Position numbers and translations under genes: made by a program
Notes under the pieces: model-generated
Seen by the model: the letters and a program-made list of their open reading frames with translations, nothing else
What the model was told of the DNA's origin: nothing
Database searches by the model: none
In this document: in pieces, positions 34,973 to 44,588 of the stretch
Position numbering within the stretch: the first letter of the stretch is position 1
How the letters are laid out: each line of letters begins with the position of its first letter
Source: JBCBWG01 sp038523925
Lineage (GTDB): Bacteria > Pseudomonadota > Alphaproteobacteria > Rhizobiales > Hyphomicrobiaceae
Assembly (NCBI GenBank): GCA_038523925.1
Contig: JBCBIY010000011.1
Coordinates: 42,827-106,826, forward strand
Direction of reading: 5' to 3'
Length of the DNA stretch: 64,000 nucleotides

Positions 34973-37900
34973 ATGCTGAAAGCGATCAGCCGAAGCCTCG
35001 GCCGTTCGGGCGAGCCGCCGCAGGAGCGCGCGACGCCGCGGCTGCTTTCTGAGTTCGACCAGTACCATCAGATGCCCGCCGAGCGGGTCGTCCGCCAACT
35101 GCTCGAGCGCTTGCTGCTGAGCGACGGCGATCGCGCACAGATCCGTGCCCGCATGGTCGCACTCGAAGCGGCAGGGCAGGTGCCCTCACCGATCCAGGCG
35201 GCGCTCGTCGCGATTGCCGGAAGCGAGCATGCTGACGCGATCGAGGATGCCGCCGCCCGCGCGCGCCAGGCGAGCGTGCTCGCGCGGATTTCAAACAAAG
35301 TGGGCGCACAGCTTTTCGTTCAATCGCTTGGCGCAGAAGGGTCGAGCCAGATTGCACTTGCCGTGCAGCAGCAATTGAGCGGCGCGCGGCTTCCGGCGAC
35401 CGCGCGGACGCTGCTCAAATCGCTGCGGTATGCCGAAACCGATTTCGAGGCCGCCCAGCGCTTTGCAAAGAGCGGCGAAATCGAACGCGCGCACTTAACA
35501 CTTCAGTTGGCCGACGGCCCGGCGCGCGCGCTCGAGGAAGCCGATGCCAACGTCGAGGCGGTCGCCGTTGCGATCCGCACCGTCGGCCGGACACGCGCTG
35601 TGGCGGGTGCACGAGACGCGGGCCAGGCGCATCGCGACGCTGTCTTTAATGCGCCCGCGGTCGTGGTCAGTGCAGGCGCCTTGATCCCCAATCTTGCGAG
35701 CGCGTCGCCCGCTGATCTCGAGGGCGCGGCGGCCGGCCCGCTCGCGGAGTTGATGGGCCAGGCCGATGCCCGTGGCGTTCTGCTGATCCTTTATTGCAGC
35801 GACGCGGCCGGGTTGGCGGCGACGGTTGCGCTCTATGAGGCGGCCATCAAGCGGCGCCCACAAGATACGCCAGTTCGCCTCGGGCTCACGATCCCGGCTG
35901 ACGACAAACGGGCCATTCCGCTTGTGCGGCGGCTGCGCGCGCTGGCGAAGGACCGCAGCAGCCGTCTGCCGGTTCGCTTGACGGAGGGCGGCACTGCCGA
36001 TGCAGCACTCGCCATGGCCCGCAAGCGCGATTGGCCGGAGAGCCCCGGACTGCCGACGAAAGCGGCGCGCGCCATTTCCTATCTGGCCGCCGCGCGCACA
36101 ATCCTCGATAGCGGCACGGCGCTGCACGGGATCTTTGTTTGCACCACGCCGCTGCAGCAGGCGGCGGTCGAGGTGTTTGCCGGAACCCGGACCTTTGATC
36201 TGGCATATGCAAACGAAGCCCCGCCGTCAGACGCAATCGTAAGCCCGGCCCGGCCGCGGCTTGAGGCGATCGTGGGGGCACAGGAAGAGGTCCTCGCAAA
36301 CCTCTCGGCTGCCATTGACGATGCGCTGCAGGCGGACGTGCGTGGCGGCGAAGTGCTCGACCTGATCGCGCAATCAGATCAGGGCGTCGCGGACTTGAGC
36401 GCGGTCTGCCAGCCGAAGCGCCGCCAAAGTGCCCCCGATGGGCGCGGCGATGCCGTGCCGCTGACTTCGCCCGGCCATCGCGGCAGCCTGGTCGACGCAA
36501 TCAACGGCTGCCCCGCGCCGCCCCGCGCGGCCGCACCTCAAACGGAAGACGCGAGCGACGCGGCCAAGCCCGGAGCCGACACGCCACCTGCGGCGGGCGC
36601 CGTCGCGGTCACCGCACCCTTCGATCCACATTTGATCGTCGGTGAAGTCCTGCCCGCCACTGCCGCTGACGTTGCCGATGCGGTGGCGCGCGCGCGGGCT
36701 GCGCAGGCTGTTTGGGGCCGAACGCCGACGGAAGAGCGCGTTGCGCATCTCGCAGGCCTCGCCGGTGTGATGCTGCGCGACCGCGCGCACTTGTTGGCCG
36801 CGCTCATTCGCGAGACCGGGCTGACGCTCGAGGCGGCGCAGGTGGAGTGGCGGGCGGCGCGGCACCGCCTGGCGCATCTGCTCGCAATCGCGCGCGAGAC
36901 CGGCGGCGCTGATCAGCTCGTCAAGCTCGATCCGCGGACGTCCGGCACGTGGTCGCTCAGGCCGCGCGGTGTCTTTGGTGCGCTCATGCCCGCATCACAG
37001 CCGCTTGTCGCGTTTGTCGATCAGGCGATTGCGCCCTTGCTCACGGGCAATGCGGTCGTGATCGCTCCGGCCGAACAGTCGGCGTTGTCTGTTGATGCGA
37101 TGGCGCGGCTGGTGGAGGAATGCGGTGTGGCAGCCGATCTGCTGCCGCGCGTCTTTGGCGGTGGTGATGCCGGCCAGATGCTCGCAGTCTCAGCGGGCCT
37201 TGATGGCTTGGCGCTCACCGGGCGGCGCGCGACCGCTGAGCGTGTCCGCAAGGCGCGCCACGGCGCAGGCCTGCCCGCGATCCCGATCCTCACCGATATT
37301 GAAGGCCTCAATGCCGTCGTCGTCGACCCAACCGCCGACGCCGACGCAATCGCCGCTGACCTCATCACTCGCCTCGTCGACGGCGCCGGGCTCACCTGCC
37401 ACCGCCCGCACCATGTGCTCGTGCACGAGGCAATCGCCGATGAGCTGAAAGCGGCACTTGTCATCCGGCTTGGGGCGCTGCGTCTCGGCCAGCCGCTGGC
37501 TGTTGCGACAGATCTCTCAGCGCTCCCAACACGCGCGGCGCGCGAAGATGCGCTGATCGCGCGGGCTGAGCTTGCAGCGCGGGGCGAAATGCTCGCCGAT
37601 GTGGCCATTCCCGATGACTGCGTTGCGGGTTGGTATGTGGGCGCGGCGCTGATTGCGCTGCCGGCTGACACCGACGATCTGCGGCCCTGGCCGGGGCCGC
37701 TGCTGACGCTAAGCGTCGCGGAGGGAGACGCGTTCCAGGCTCGCCTCGATGACCTGGCCGCGCGCAGCGATCTGCGCAGCCTGACCTTTATGTCGCGACG
37801 GAGCGACGCGCCCGGACTGCTGCCGGAGTGCCGTTCAGCCGCGATTGTCGCACTCAACCGACTTCCGTCGCGGGACGCAGGGATCCTGCCGATATTCGGC

Positions 37901-38005
37901 GGACAGGGACCATTGGGACGCGCCGCACTTGGCGGAAGCCCGCTACAGCTCATGGGCTTTCAGCAGGAGACGTTCGTCGTCCGCGACATAGAAAGCCTCG
38001 CCTGA
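34973..38005 (+). CDS. Degenerate PutA-like bifunctional proline catabolism protein (probable pseudoenzyme)
   Basis: A 1010-residue protein aligned along most of PutA: helical N-terminus, proline-dehydrogenase barrel (about 100-450), linker, and aldehyde-dehydrogenase domain (about 545-1000), but with no DNA-binding ribbon-helix-helix. Compared from memory with PutA motifs, the PRODH segment RLxIRLVKGAYWD reads RLPVRLTEGGTAD (331-343), ATHN reads VCTT (389-392), and the RR-LENGAN motif is missing. In the ALDH half, PWNFP reads PASQP (673-677), the cofactor Lys becomes Ala698, FTGS reads LTGR (748-751) and the general base is Asp775. Only the nucleophile Cys809 remains. It is intact and in frame, so probably functional in some non-canonical way. 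Confidence 0.75.
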   Translation: MLKAISRSLGRSGEPPQERATPRLLSEFDQYHQMPAERVVRQLLERLLLSDGDRAQIRARMVALEAAGQVPSPIQAALVAIAGSEHADAIEDAAARARQASVLARISNKVGAQLFVQSLGAEGSSQIALAVQQQLSGARLPATARTLLKSLRYAETDFEAAQRFAKSGEIERAHLTLQLADGPARALEEADANVEAVAVAIRTVGRTRAVAGARDAGQAHRDAVFNAPAVVVSAGALIPNLASASPADLEGAAAGPLAELMGQADARGVLLILYCSDAAGLAATVALYEAAIKRRPQDTPVRLGLTIPADDKRAIPLVRRLRALAKDRSSRLPVRLTEGGTADAALAMARKRDWPESPGLPTKAARAISYLAAARTILDSGTALHGIFVCTTPLQQAAVEVFAGTRTFDLAYANEAPPSDAIVSPARPRLEAIVGAQEEVLANLSAAIDDALQADVRGGEVLDLIAQSDQGVADLSAVCQPKRRQSAPDGRGDAVPLTSPGHRGSLVDAINGCPAPPRAAAPQTEDASDAAKPGADTPPAAGAVAVTAPFDPHLIVGEVLPATAADVADAVARARAAQAVWGRTPTEERVAHLAGLAGVMLRDRAHLLAALIRETGLTLEAAQVEWRAARHRLAHLLAIARETGGADQLVKLDPRTSGTWSLRPRGVFGALMPASQPLVAFVDQAIAPLLTGNAVVIAPAEQSALSVDAMARLVEECGVAADLLPRVFGGGDAGQMLAVSAGLDGLALTGRRATAERVRKARHGAGLPAIPILTDIEGLNAVVVDPTADADAIAADLITRLVDGAGLTCHRPHHVLVHEAIADELKAALVIRLGALRLGQPLAVATDLSALPTRAAREDALIARAELAARGEMLADVAIPDDCVAGWYVGAALIALPADTDDLRPWPGPLLTLSVAEGDAFQARLDDLAARSDLRSLTFMSRRSDAPGLLPECRSAAIVALNRLPSRDAGILPIFGGQGPLGRAALGGSPLQLMGFQQETFVVRDIESLA

Positions 38006-38061
38006 CCCGCATATATTGTGAGAGCGCTGCAACCAGGCGCCGAGCGAAGGCATTTCACACC

Positions 38062-38853
38062 ATGGTTTGGCGACGTTCGAAAACCAAAACGGCCGATCGG
38101 TCTGAGCAGGCGCCGGAAATTGCCGGCCGCGCGCAGCCGGTCGCACCGCTCCAGGACGAAGCCCCAGCGCAGACGGCAGAGCCGTCTGGGGATGTGGCCT
38201 CGTTCCTCGCGGATCTAGCAGCGACGACGCCGCGCACCGGCGGTGGCCTCGGGCGGCTTGCGTTTGCGATGGATGCGACGATGAGCCGGCAGCCAACTTG
38301 GGACATGGCGCTCGGGCTTCAGGCCGACATGTTCCACGCCGTCCGCGATGTCGGCGGGCTCGATGTGCAACTGATCTATTTTCGCGGCGCGGGCGAGTGC
38401 CGGGCCTCGAAGTGGGTCAGCGATCCGGCCGATCTCGCGCGGCTTATGACGACGGTGACCGTTGCCGGCGGTTATACGCAGATCGGCAAGGTGCTTGGCC
38501 ACACGCTCAAAGAGACGGAAAGCCGGAAGGTGCACGCGCTCGTCTATGTCGGAGACGCGACGGAAGAAGACGCAGATGAGCTTTGCGGCCGCGCCGGTGA
38601 ACTCGCGTTGCATGGTGTGCCGGTGTTCGTCTTTCAGGAAGGCCACGATCCGCGGGCGACGCGGGTCTTCAAAGAAATTGCGCGCATTACAAAGGGCGCG
38701 CATTGCCACTTCGGGCCGGGCTCGGCGGCTGAGCTGCGCGCGCTCCTGTCCGCGGTCGCCGTCTATGCGGCGGGTGGACGCGCGGCCCTCGAAGACTTCT
38801 CAAAGCGCTCGCGTGATGGTGGCGGGCAGCGCTTGCTGGAGCAGATGCGCTGA
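38062..38853 (+). CDS. VWA-domain-like protein
   Basis: A 263-residue cytosolic protein with a charged, Ala/Pro-rich N-terminus (about 55 residues) followed by a von Willebrand A-like domain. RLAFAMDATMSRQPTWD provides a MIDAS-like DxTxS pattern. Later segments GGYTQIGKVLGHTL and VHALVYVGDATEED resemble the rest of the metal-site strands. ATG 38062 is preceded by GCGAAGG. It lies 56 bp after the PutA-like gene and 70 bp before a J-domain gene. Partners unknown. Confidence 0.75.
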   Translation: MVWRRSKTKTADRSEQAPEIAGRAQPVAPLQDEAPAQTAEPSGDVASFLADLAATTPRTGGGLGRLAFAMDATMSRQPTWDMALGLQADMFHAVRDVGGLDVQLIYFRGAGECRASKWVSDPADLARLMTTVTVAGGYTQIGKVLGHTLKETESRKVHALVYVGDATEEDADELCGRAGELALHGVPVFVFQEGHDPRATRVFKEIARITKGAHCHFGPGSAAELRALLSAVAVYAAGGRAALEDFSKRSRDGGGQRLLEQMR

Positions 38854-38923
38854 CGCCCTTGGGCTTTCGCACGCGCGGCAATCGTGTAGGCGTTGGGCTC
38901 GGCAAAGCTGACGGGACGCATGC

Positions 38924-39628
38924 ATGGCCTATTTGATTTTCGGTCTCGCGGCGTTGGTGGTCATCCTGCTGATGCTGCGCGGCGCGACGAGCCTACAACC
39001 GGGCACAGCCGCCCGCGCCATTCGCGCGATCGGCGGGATTGTCGCGCTCGGCGCGGCGACGTTCTTTCTCGTGCGGGGCGCCTTCGCCTACGCCATCGGC
39101 CTTGCAAGCTTCGGCATCTATCTGCTGTCGCTCGCCGGCAGTCCGGGCGGGGTCCGGCCAATGCCGGGCGCGGGCGGCGGCAGCGGGCAGACCTCCCGCG
39201 TTGAGACCGATCACCTCGAGATGGAGCTCGATCGCGAGACGGGAGGCCTCAGCGGCCGGGTGCGCAAGGGCGTCTTTGCGGGCCGCGACATCGATACGAT
39301 GGCGCCGGCAGAGATCGCGCTGCTTTGGCAGGACTGCCGCTTTTCTGATCCGCAGTCAGCGCAGCTTCTCGAAGCGTATCTGGACCGCGTGCACCCGAGC
39401 TGGCGTGAGGACATGGCGTCGGCAGAAGCAGGGCCCGGCGCCGGTGGTCAGATGACGCAAGCCGAGGCGCTCGAAGTGCTTGGTCTCAAACCAAACCCCT
39501 CCGCCGAGGATGTCCGCCGCGCACACAAAGCGCTGATCCTGAAAATCCATCCCGATCACGGTGGGTCGGCTTATCTGGCCCAGAAGATCAACGAAGCCCG
39601 CGACATCCTGCTCAGAACTGCGCGGTGA
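38924..39628 (+). CDS. Membrane-anchored J-domain (DnaJ-like, TIM14-like) protein
   Basis: A 234-residue protein with two or three N-terminal membrane helices (residues 1-20 and about 35-70), a Gly-rich linker, a cytosolic spacer, and a C-terminal J domain beginning MTQAEALEVLGLKPNPSAEDVRRAHKAL. The invariant HPD is in LKIHPDHGGSAYLA. It would stimulate DnaK at the membrane surface, as TIM14/PAM18 does for mitochondrial Hsp70. It follows the VWA-like gene, and the pair probably share a transcript. It is convergent with the carboxypeptidase gene. Confidence 0.88.
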   Translation: MAYLIFGLAALVVILLMLRGATSLQPGTAARAIRAIGGIVALGAATFFLVRGAFAYAIGLASFGIYLLSLAGSPGGVRPMPGAGGGSGQTSRVETDHLEMELDRETGGLSGRVRKGVFAGRDIDTMAPAEIALLWQDCRFSDPQSAQLLEAYLDRVHPSWREDMASAEAGPGAGGQMTQAEALEVLGLKPNPSAEDVRRAHKALILKIHPDHGGSAYLAQKINEARDILLRTAR

Positions 39629-39696
39629 TGGTCGCGTCGGGTTTCCGCGTTGCCTCAGACCAAGGCGGTTGGCGGCCTCAGAACACCAACGCCGGT

Positions 39697-41187
39697 TCAG
39701 CGCGCGACGTGGCAGTCGATGCCCTGGCGCCGGAGGCTGACGCACGCAGCCGTTGCTGAGCGCGCATTAAAGCCCGCAAAGCGCGCGCGGTAGAGCTGGC
39801 GGCTGCCGGTTGCGACCGGCATGGCATAGGGCGCGCTGTTGCCAAGCACGCGGCCGGCCCGCGCGCGGACGGCGTTGATCCGCTGCAAGGCCTCGCGCTC
39901 TGTCCGGTAGGCGCCGACTTGAATCTGAAGCCCGCTCGGCAGCGTGCCACGCAGTTGCGCTGGGCCGCGGACCGGCGCGCGGCGCCCTTGCGGGAAGCCG
40001 AGGGCGCGTGCCTGCGCTTGAAACGTTGACGGGCGGCGCGCGAGCGCCGGCTTGCGCTTGAGCGATGACAGAATGTCGGTAATCGACCGCGGCGGGGCCG
40101 TGCTTGCCACGGCGAGGCGGCGTTGCTGTCGCCGCCGCTCACCCGTCAGCGCAACGCGGCGCACGTTGGCCAATTGAACATTGCGGCCGAGGCTTGGCAC
40201 CGCACGACGGATCGCGGGTTGCGGCGTGCGGGCAGCGACCCGGGTCACCGTGCGCGGCTTGGCGATCAGGCGTGGCGCGCGGACCGGTGCGCGCTTGCGC
40301 TTCGCGACGAGCAGCGGCTTTGGCTGTGGCGCCCGCTTGCGGGTCTTCCGGGTGGACGCCTTTGCAAGTCCGCGCGTCAGCAGGATCCGCATCCGCTTGT
40401 TGCGGCCGCGCGCACTGCGACCGCCGAAGACGGCTGCCACGACATGGCGCTGTCCGCGCTTGATCGATGAGACGAGATTGAACCCTGACGCGCGCGTGTA
40501 GCCGGTCTTGATGCCGTCGGTGCCGCGCATGGTGCGCACGAGTGTGTTGGTCGTCCGGTACGTGCGGCCCTTCCACTTGAAGTGCGTCATACGGAAGCTG
40601 CGATAGTGGTTCGGGAAGTTGTCCTGCATCCGCAGCGCCAGGCGCACCATGTCGCGCGCGGTCGTTAGCTGGCGCCGGTCCGGCAGGCCTGATGCGTTGC
40701 GAAACGTCGTCCGCCGCATGCCAATGCTGCGGGCCTTCCGCGTCATGGCGCGCGCGAAGGCGGGCTCGCTGCCTGAAATATGTTCGGCAACCGCCGAGGC
40801 GACATCGTTCGCGGATTTGGTGATGAGCGCTGCCACGGCTGCGCGGACGGAAATCGTCTGGCCGGCCTTCAGCCCAAGCTTCGATGGCGGGCGGGCTGCG
40901 GCATGCTCCGAGACGCGGATGCGCGATGAATACTTGAGCTTGCCGCGCTCGATGGCGTCGAACACCATATAGAGCGTCATCATCTTGGTGAGTGAGGCGG
41001 GATAGCGGGGCTTGTCGGCGTCGCTTGCGTGCAAGGTCCGGCCGGTGTTGGCGTCAATGACGAGGCTCGCGGACTTTGCAGCCAGCGCCGGCGTAGCGGC
41101 CAGCAGAACGAGCGCGGGCAAGAGAGCCAGCGCACATATCGCAGCGCCCGTACGCCGCACGGCTTTGAAAATCCCCACCCGAAACAT
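39697..41187 (-). CDS. D-alanyl-D-alanine carboxypeptidase with C-terminal SPOR domain
   Basis: A periplasmic low-molecular-mass penicillin-binding protein that trims the terminal D-Ala of peptidoglycan stem peptides. The 496 residues start with a basic signal peptide ending ATPALAA. The active-site motifs are SLTK (Ser65, Lys68), SAN (Ser125, Asn127) and KTG (227-229). After the catalytic domain a highly basic Arg/Ala/Pro-rich linker (about 260-415) leads to a C-terminal SPOR-like domain (LQIQVGAYRTEREALQRI onward) that binds denuded glycan at septa. ATG 41187 is used. Confidence 0.9.
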   Translation of the reverse strand: MFRVGIFKAVRRTGAAICALALLPALVLLAATPALAAKSASLVIDANTGRTLHASDADKPRYPASLTKMMTLYMVFDAIERGKLKYSSRIRVSEHAAARPPSKLGLKAGQTISVRAAVAALITKSANDVASAVAEHISGSEPAFARAMTRKARSIGMRRTTFRNASGLPDRRQLTTARDMVRLALRMQDNFPNHYRSFRMTHFKWKGRTYRTTNTLVRTMRGTDGIKTGYTRASGFNLVSSIKRGQRHVVAAVFGGRSARGRNKRMRILLTRGLAKASTRKTRKRAPQPKPLLVAKRKRAPVRAPRLIAKPRTVTRVAARTPQPAIRRAVPSLGRNVQLANVRRVALTGERRRQQRRLAVASTAPPRSITDILSSLKRKPALARRPSTFQAQARALGFPQGRRAPVRGPAQLRGTLPSGLQIQVGAYRTEREALQRINAVRARAGRVLGNSAPYAMPVATGSRQLYRARFAGFNARSATAACVSLRRQGIDCHVAR

Positions 41188-41636
41188 CCCTCGGTCCGGT
41201 CCTCAATACGCGTCAATCACACCGATGCGACCCGTTGCCCGGGCCGCGGCGCGCCCCCCAGCGCGTCCCGACCACCTGTCCACCATCTCAACGCGGCGTC
41301 AGATCGACTGACTTGCGTCGTAAAAGCGGCAGGCGCTCTGGCAAAACATTAGGCGGCGACGCTGAGGATCGGATTAAGTGGCGGGCGCAATCGCGCGTTG
41401 TGGTAAACTGGCGGTCAGCGGAGCGGCTACGGTTTGAACGGCATTTTAAGAAGATTGCGGCGGCACGCCGGATGCGGCATCGATGCGGACGGCGCACGTG
41501 AAAGGCGCCGGTCCGTGATTGAAGCGACGCGGCCGGAGTTGTAGAACTTGCAGCGCTGAGCGCAAACCCCACTTAACCAACAAGCGGCCTCCGCAATCCC
41601 GTTGCGGCCGGCACCAAGCAGGGTTCACACCAGACG
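41188..41636. other. Divergent intergenic region, carboxypeptidase and clpS
   Basis: 449 bp with no convincing gene in either direction. It must contain the leftward carboxypeptidase promoter and the rightward clpS promoter. A small hairpin CCGCAA/TTGCGG lies about 40 bp upstream of clpS. No riboswitch, repeat or tRNA was recognised. Confidence 0.5.
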
Positions 41637-41999
41637 ATGACTTCCGTGACTGTGCCGATGGCAGCGGGCCCGGGCGGCCCCTCCGATCGTGACGAAGACG
41701 GCGACGGTCAAACCGGCGTTGTCACGCGGACGCGGCCGAAGACGAAGAAGCCGAACCTTTATCGCGTTCTGCTGTTGAACGATGACTACACGCCGATGGA
41801 GTTCGTCGTTCACGTGCTCGAGAAGTATTTTCAGAAGGGCCGCGAGGACGCGACCCGTATCATGCTTCATGTGCACCAAAAGGGCGCCGGGGTTTGCGGC
41901 GTCTACACATATGAAGTCGCGGAAACCAAGGTGACGCAGGTCATCGACTTTTCACGGCAGCATGGTCATCCTCTGCAGTGCACCATGGAGAAAGAGTAG
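41637..41999 (+). CDS. clpS: ATP-dependent Clp protease adaptor ClpS
   Basis: ClpS recognises N-degron substrates and hands them to ClpAP. It is 120 residues with a disordered Gly/Asp-rich N-terminus needed for delivery, then the core YRVLLLNDDYTPMEFVVHVL with the N-degron-binding Asn and Asp residues, and HVHQKGAGVCGVYTYEVAETKV. clpA follows, its GTG start 8 bp after the clpS stop. This clpS-clpA pair is near-universal in proteobacteria. Confidence 0.96.
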   Translation: MTSVTVPMAAGPGGPSDRDEDGDGQTGVVTRTRPKTKKPNLYRVLLLNDDYTPMEFVVHVLEKYFQKGREDATRIMLHVHQKGAGVCGVYTYEVAETKVTQVIDFSRQHGHPLQCTMEKE

Positions 42000-42007
42000 G
42001 ACAGCGC

Positions 42008-44452
42008 GTGCCATCATTCTCGCAAAGCCTCGAAGCAACGCTTCATCGTGCTCTTGAGTACGCAAACGAGCGGAGCCACGAATACGCAACCCTTGAGCAC
42101 CTGTTGCTCGCGCTCATTGATGATCGCGATGCAAGCGGTGTGATGAAGGCGTGCGCGGTAAACCTCGACACGTTGCGCGGGCGCCTCGTCGAATACATCG
42201 ACGGCGAACTCACATCGCTTGAAGTGCGCGGCATGTCGGAAGCGACGCCGACGACCGGTGTCCAGCGCGTCATTCACCGCGCAATTGTCCACGTGCAGTC
42301 GTCCGGCCGCGAAGAGGTGACCGGCGCGAATGTGCTGGTCGCAATCTTCGCCGAGCGCGAGAGCCACGCGGCGTTTTTCCTGCAAGAGCAGGAGATGACG
42401 CGGTTCGACGCGGTCCAGTACATCAGTCACGGCATCGCAAAACGCCCTGGCGCATCGGAGCCGCGCGGCATTCGCGGCGCAGAAGATGCAGGCACCGACG
42501 GCGAGGAGGGCGACAAGAAGACGTCAGATGCGCTTTCGACCTACTGCATCGACCTCAACAAGAAAGCCAAAGACGGCAAGATCGACCCGCTGATCGGGCG
42601 CGAAGCCGAAGTGCTGCGCACCATCCAGGTGCTCTGCCGCCGGTCGAAGAACAACCCGCTGCTGGTCGGTGATCCGGGCGTCGGCAAGACGGCAATCGCC
42701 GAAGGTCTCGCGCGGCGGATTACGCAAGGCGATGTGCCGGAAGTCCTCGAAGACAATACGATCTTCGCGCTCGACATGGGCGCTCTGCTCGCAGGCACGC
42801 GCTATCGCGGCGACTTCGAAGAGCGGCTGAAGGCCGTGATGAAGGAAGTCGAAGAGTATCCCGGAGCGGTGCTCTTCATTGACGAGATCCACACGGTGAT
42901 TGGCGCGGGCGCAACGTCCGGCGGGGCGATGGATGCGTCAAACCTGCTGAAGCCCGCGCTGCAATCGGGCCTCGTCCGGTGCATCGGGTCGACGACCTAC
43001 AAGGAATACCGCCAGCATTTTGAAAAGGATCGCGCGCTCGTCCGCCGGTTCCAGAAAATCGACGTCAAAGAGCCGACGGTTGAGGATTCAATCGAGATCC
43101 TGAAGGGCCTGAAGCCGTACTTCGAGGACTATCACAAGATCGAATACAGCGACGACGCGATCTCGGCGGCTGTCGAGCTGTCGTCGAAGTACATTCACGA
43201 CCGGAAGCTGCCGGACAAGGCGATCGATGTGGTCGACGAAACCGGCGCATCGCAGATGCTCGTTCCGGCGGACCAGCGCAAAAAGAAGATTAACGTCGAG
43301 GAGGTCGAGGCGACCGTCGCGACGATGGCGCGGATCCCGCCGAAGACGGTCTCGAAATCCGATGCGGAAGTGCTCGGCAACATTGATCGAGATCTCAAGC
43401 GGCTGGTCTTCGGCCAGAACCACGCGATTGAGCAGCTCTCGAGTGCGATCAAGCTCGCGCGCGCCGGCCTCCGGGAACCGGAAAAGCCGATCGGCTGCTA
43501 CCTGTTCTCCGGCCCGACGGGTGTCGGCAAGACCGAGGTTGCCAAGCAGCTTGCAAATCTCATGGGTGTCGAGCTGCTCCGCTTTGACATGTCAGAGTAC
43601 ATGGAGAAACACACGATCTCGCGTTTGATCGGTGCGCCTCCGGGTTATGTCGGATTTGACCAGGGCGGACTTCTCACCGATGGCGTCGATCAGCATCCGC
43701 ACTCCGTGCTGTTACTCGACGAAATCGAGAAGGCGCATCCCGACCTCTTCAACATCCTGTTGCAGGTCATGGACCACGGCAAACTGACCGACCACAACGG
43801 CAAGCAGATCGACTTCCGCAACGTCGTTCTCATCATGACGTCGAACGCGGGTGCCGCCGATCTTGCCAAGCCGCCGATGGGCTTCAGCCAGACCAAGCGG
43901 GAAGGCGAGGACACCGAGGCGATCAACCGGATGTTCTCACCGGAATTCCGCAACCGTCTTGATGCCGTCATCCCGTTCGCGGGTCTGAAGGAAGATGTGA
44001 TCTCGAAGGTTGTCGAGAAGTTCATCTTCCAGCTCGAAGCGCAGCTCGCCGACCGTGGCGTGACGATCGAACTGACGCCGGAAGCGACGACGTGGCTTGT
44101 TGAGCGTGGCTATGACGAAAAGTTCGGCGCCCGCCCGATGACGCGCGTCATTCAGGAGCACATCAAGAAGCCGCTCGCCGAAGAGCTGCTGTTCGGTAAG
44201 CTCGAGCATGGCGGCGCGGTCAAGGTGCTCGTAAAGGGCGAAGGCAAAGATGCCGAACTCGACTTCGAGTACTTCCCGGCCGAGCCGAAGCCCGAGGCCG
44301 ACGACGAGGACGACCGCGAAGCGGTGCTGATTGAGGCGGACGCGGAACCGAAAGCGCTCCCGGGTCCAAAGGGCGGCAAGAAGGCCGGCGGCACCAAGCC
44401 GAAGTCCGGCGGAACTGTCCCGAGCGTGCCGAAGAAATCTTCGTCCGACTAG
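42008..44452 (+). CDS. clpA: ATP-dependent Clp protease ATP-binding subunit ClpA
   Basis: Hexameric AAA+ unfoldase that feeds ClpP. The 814 residues comprise an N-domain (FSQSLEATLHRALEYANERSHEYATLEHLLLAL), D1 with Walker A GDPGVGKTA and Walker B VLFIDEIH, and D2 with GPTGVGKTE and LLLDEIEKAHPD. The absence of the long ClpB middle coiled coil and the adjacent clpS identify ClpA. About 65 C-terminal residues form a low-complexity charged tail (PKPEADDEDD, then GKKAGGTKPKSGG). GTG 42008 has TAGGA upstream and begins VPSFSQSLE; an ATG at 41978 lies inside clpS. Confidence 0.96.
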   Translation: MPSFSQSLEATLHRALEYANERSHEYATLEHLLLALIDDRDASGVMKACAVNLDTLRGRLVEYIDGELTSLEVRGMSEATPTTGVQRVIHRAIVHVQSSGREEVTGANVLVAIFAERESHAAFFLQEQEMTRFDAVQYISHGIAKRPGASEPRGIRGAEDAGTDGEEGDKKTSDALSTYCIDLNKKAKDGKIDPLIGREAEVLRTIQVLCRRSKNNPLLVGDPGVGKTAIAEGLARRITQGDVPEVLEDNTIFALDMGALLAGTRYRGDFEERLKAVMKEVEEYPGAVLFIDEIHTVIGAGATSGGAMDASNLLKPALQSGLVRCIGSTTYKEYRQHFEKDRALVRRFQKIDVKEPTVEDSIEILKGLKPYFEDYHKIEYSDDAISAAVELSSKYIHDRKLPDKAIDVVDETGASQMLVPADQRKKKINVEEVEATVATMARIPPKTVSKSDAEVLGNIDRDLKRLVFGQNHAIEQLSSAIKLARAGLREPEKPIGCYLFSGPTGVGKTEVAKQLANLMGVELLRFDMSEYMEKHTISRLIGAPPGYVGFDQGGLLTDGVDQHPHSVLLLDEIEKAHPDLFNILLQVMDHGKLTDHNGKQIDFRNVVLIMTSNAGAADLAKPPMGFSQTKREGEDTEAINRMFSPEFRNRLDAVIPFAGLKEDVISKVVEKFIFQLEAQLADRGVTIELTPEATTWLVERGYDEKFGARPMTRVIQEHIKKPLAEELLFGKLEHGGAVKVLVKGEGKDAELDFEYFPAEPKPEADDEDDREAVLIEADAEPKALPGPKGGKKAGGTKPKSGGTVPSVPKKSSSD

Positions 44453-44476
44453 GTCGATCGCGACACTCTTGAATGA

Positions 44477-44506
44477 GCAAAGGCCACCCGATTGGGTGGC
44501 CTTTGC
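44477..44506 (+). terminator. clpA terminator hairpin
   Basis: GCAAAGGCCACCC (44477-44489) and GGGTGGCCTTTGC (44494-44506) form a perfect 13-bp stem with a 4-nt loop, 24 bp after the clpA stop. The T residues are part of the stem; only a short weak T stretch follows. Confidence 0.75.
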
Positions 44507-44588
44507 CGTTACAGGGGCCGGTGCACGTGGCGGGGAGCAAGATACCGTGGCACTGGCGCCCTGAAAGCCCGGGGGTGGGGGCAGTCTC

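Noticed and set aside
42008..44452. ClpB disaggregase
   Set aside because: The middle coiled-coil domain is missing and clpS is adjacent, so ClpA fits better.
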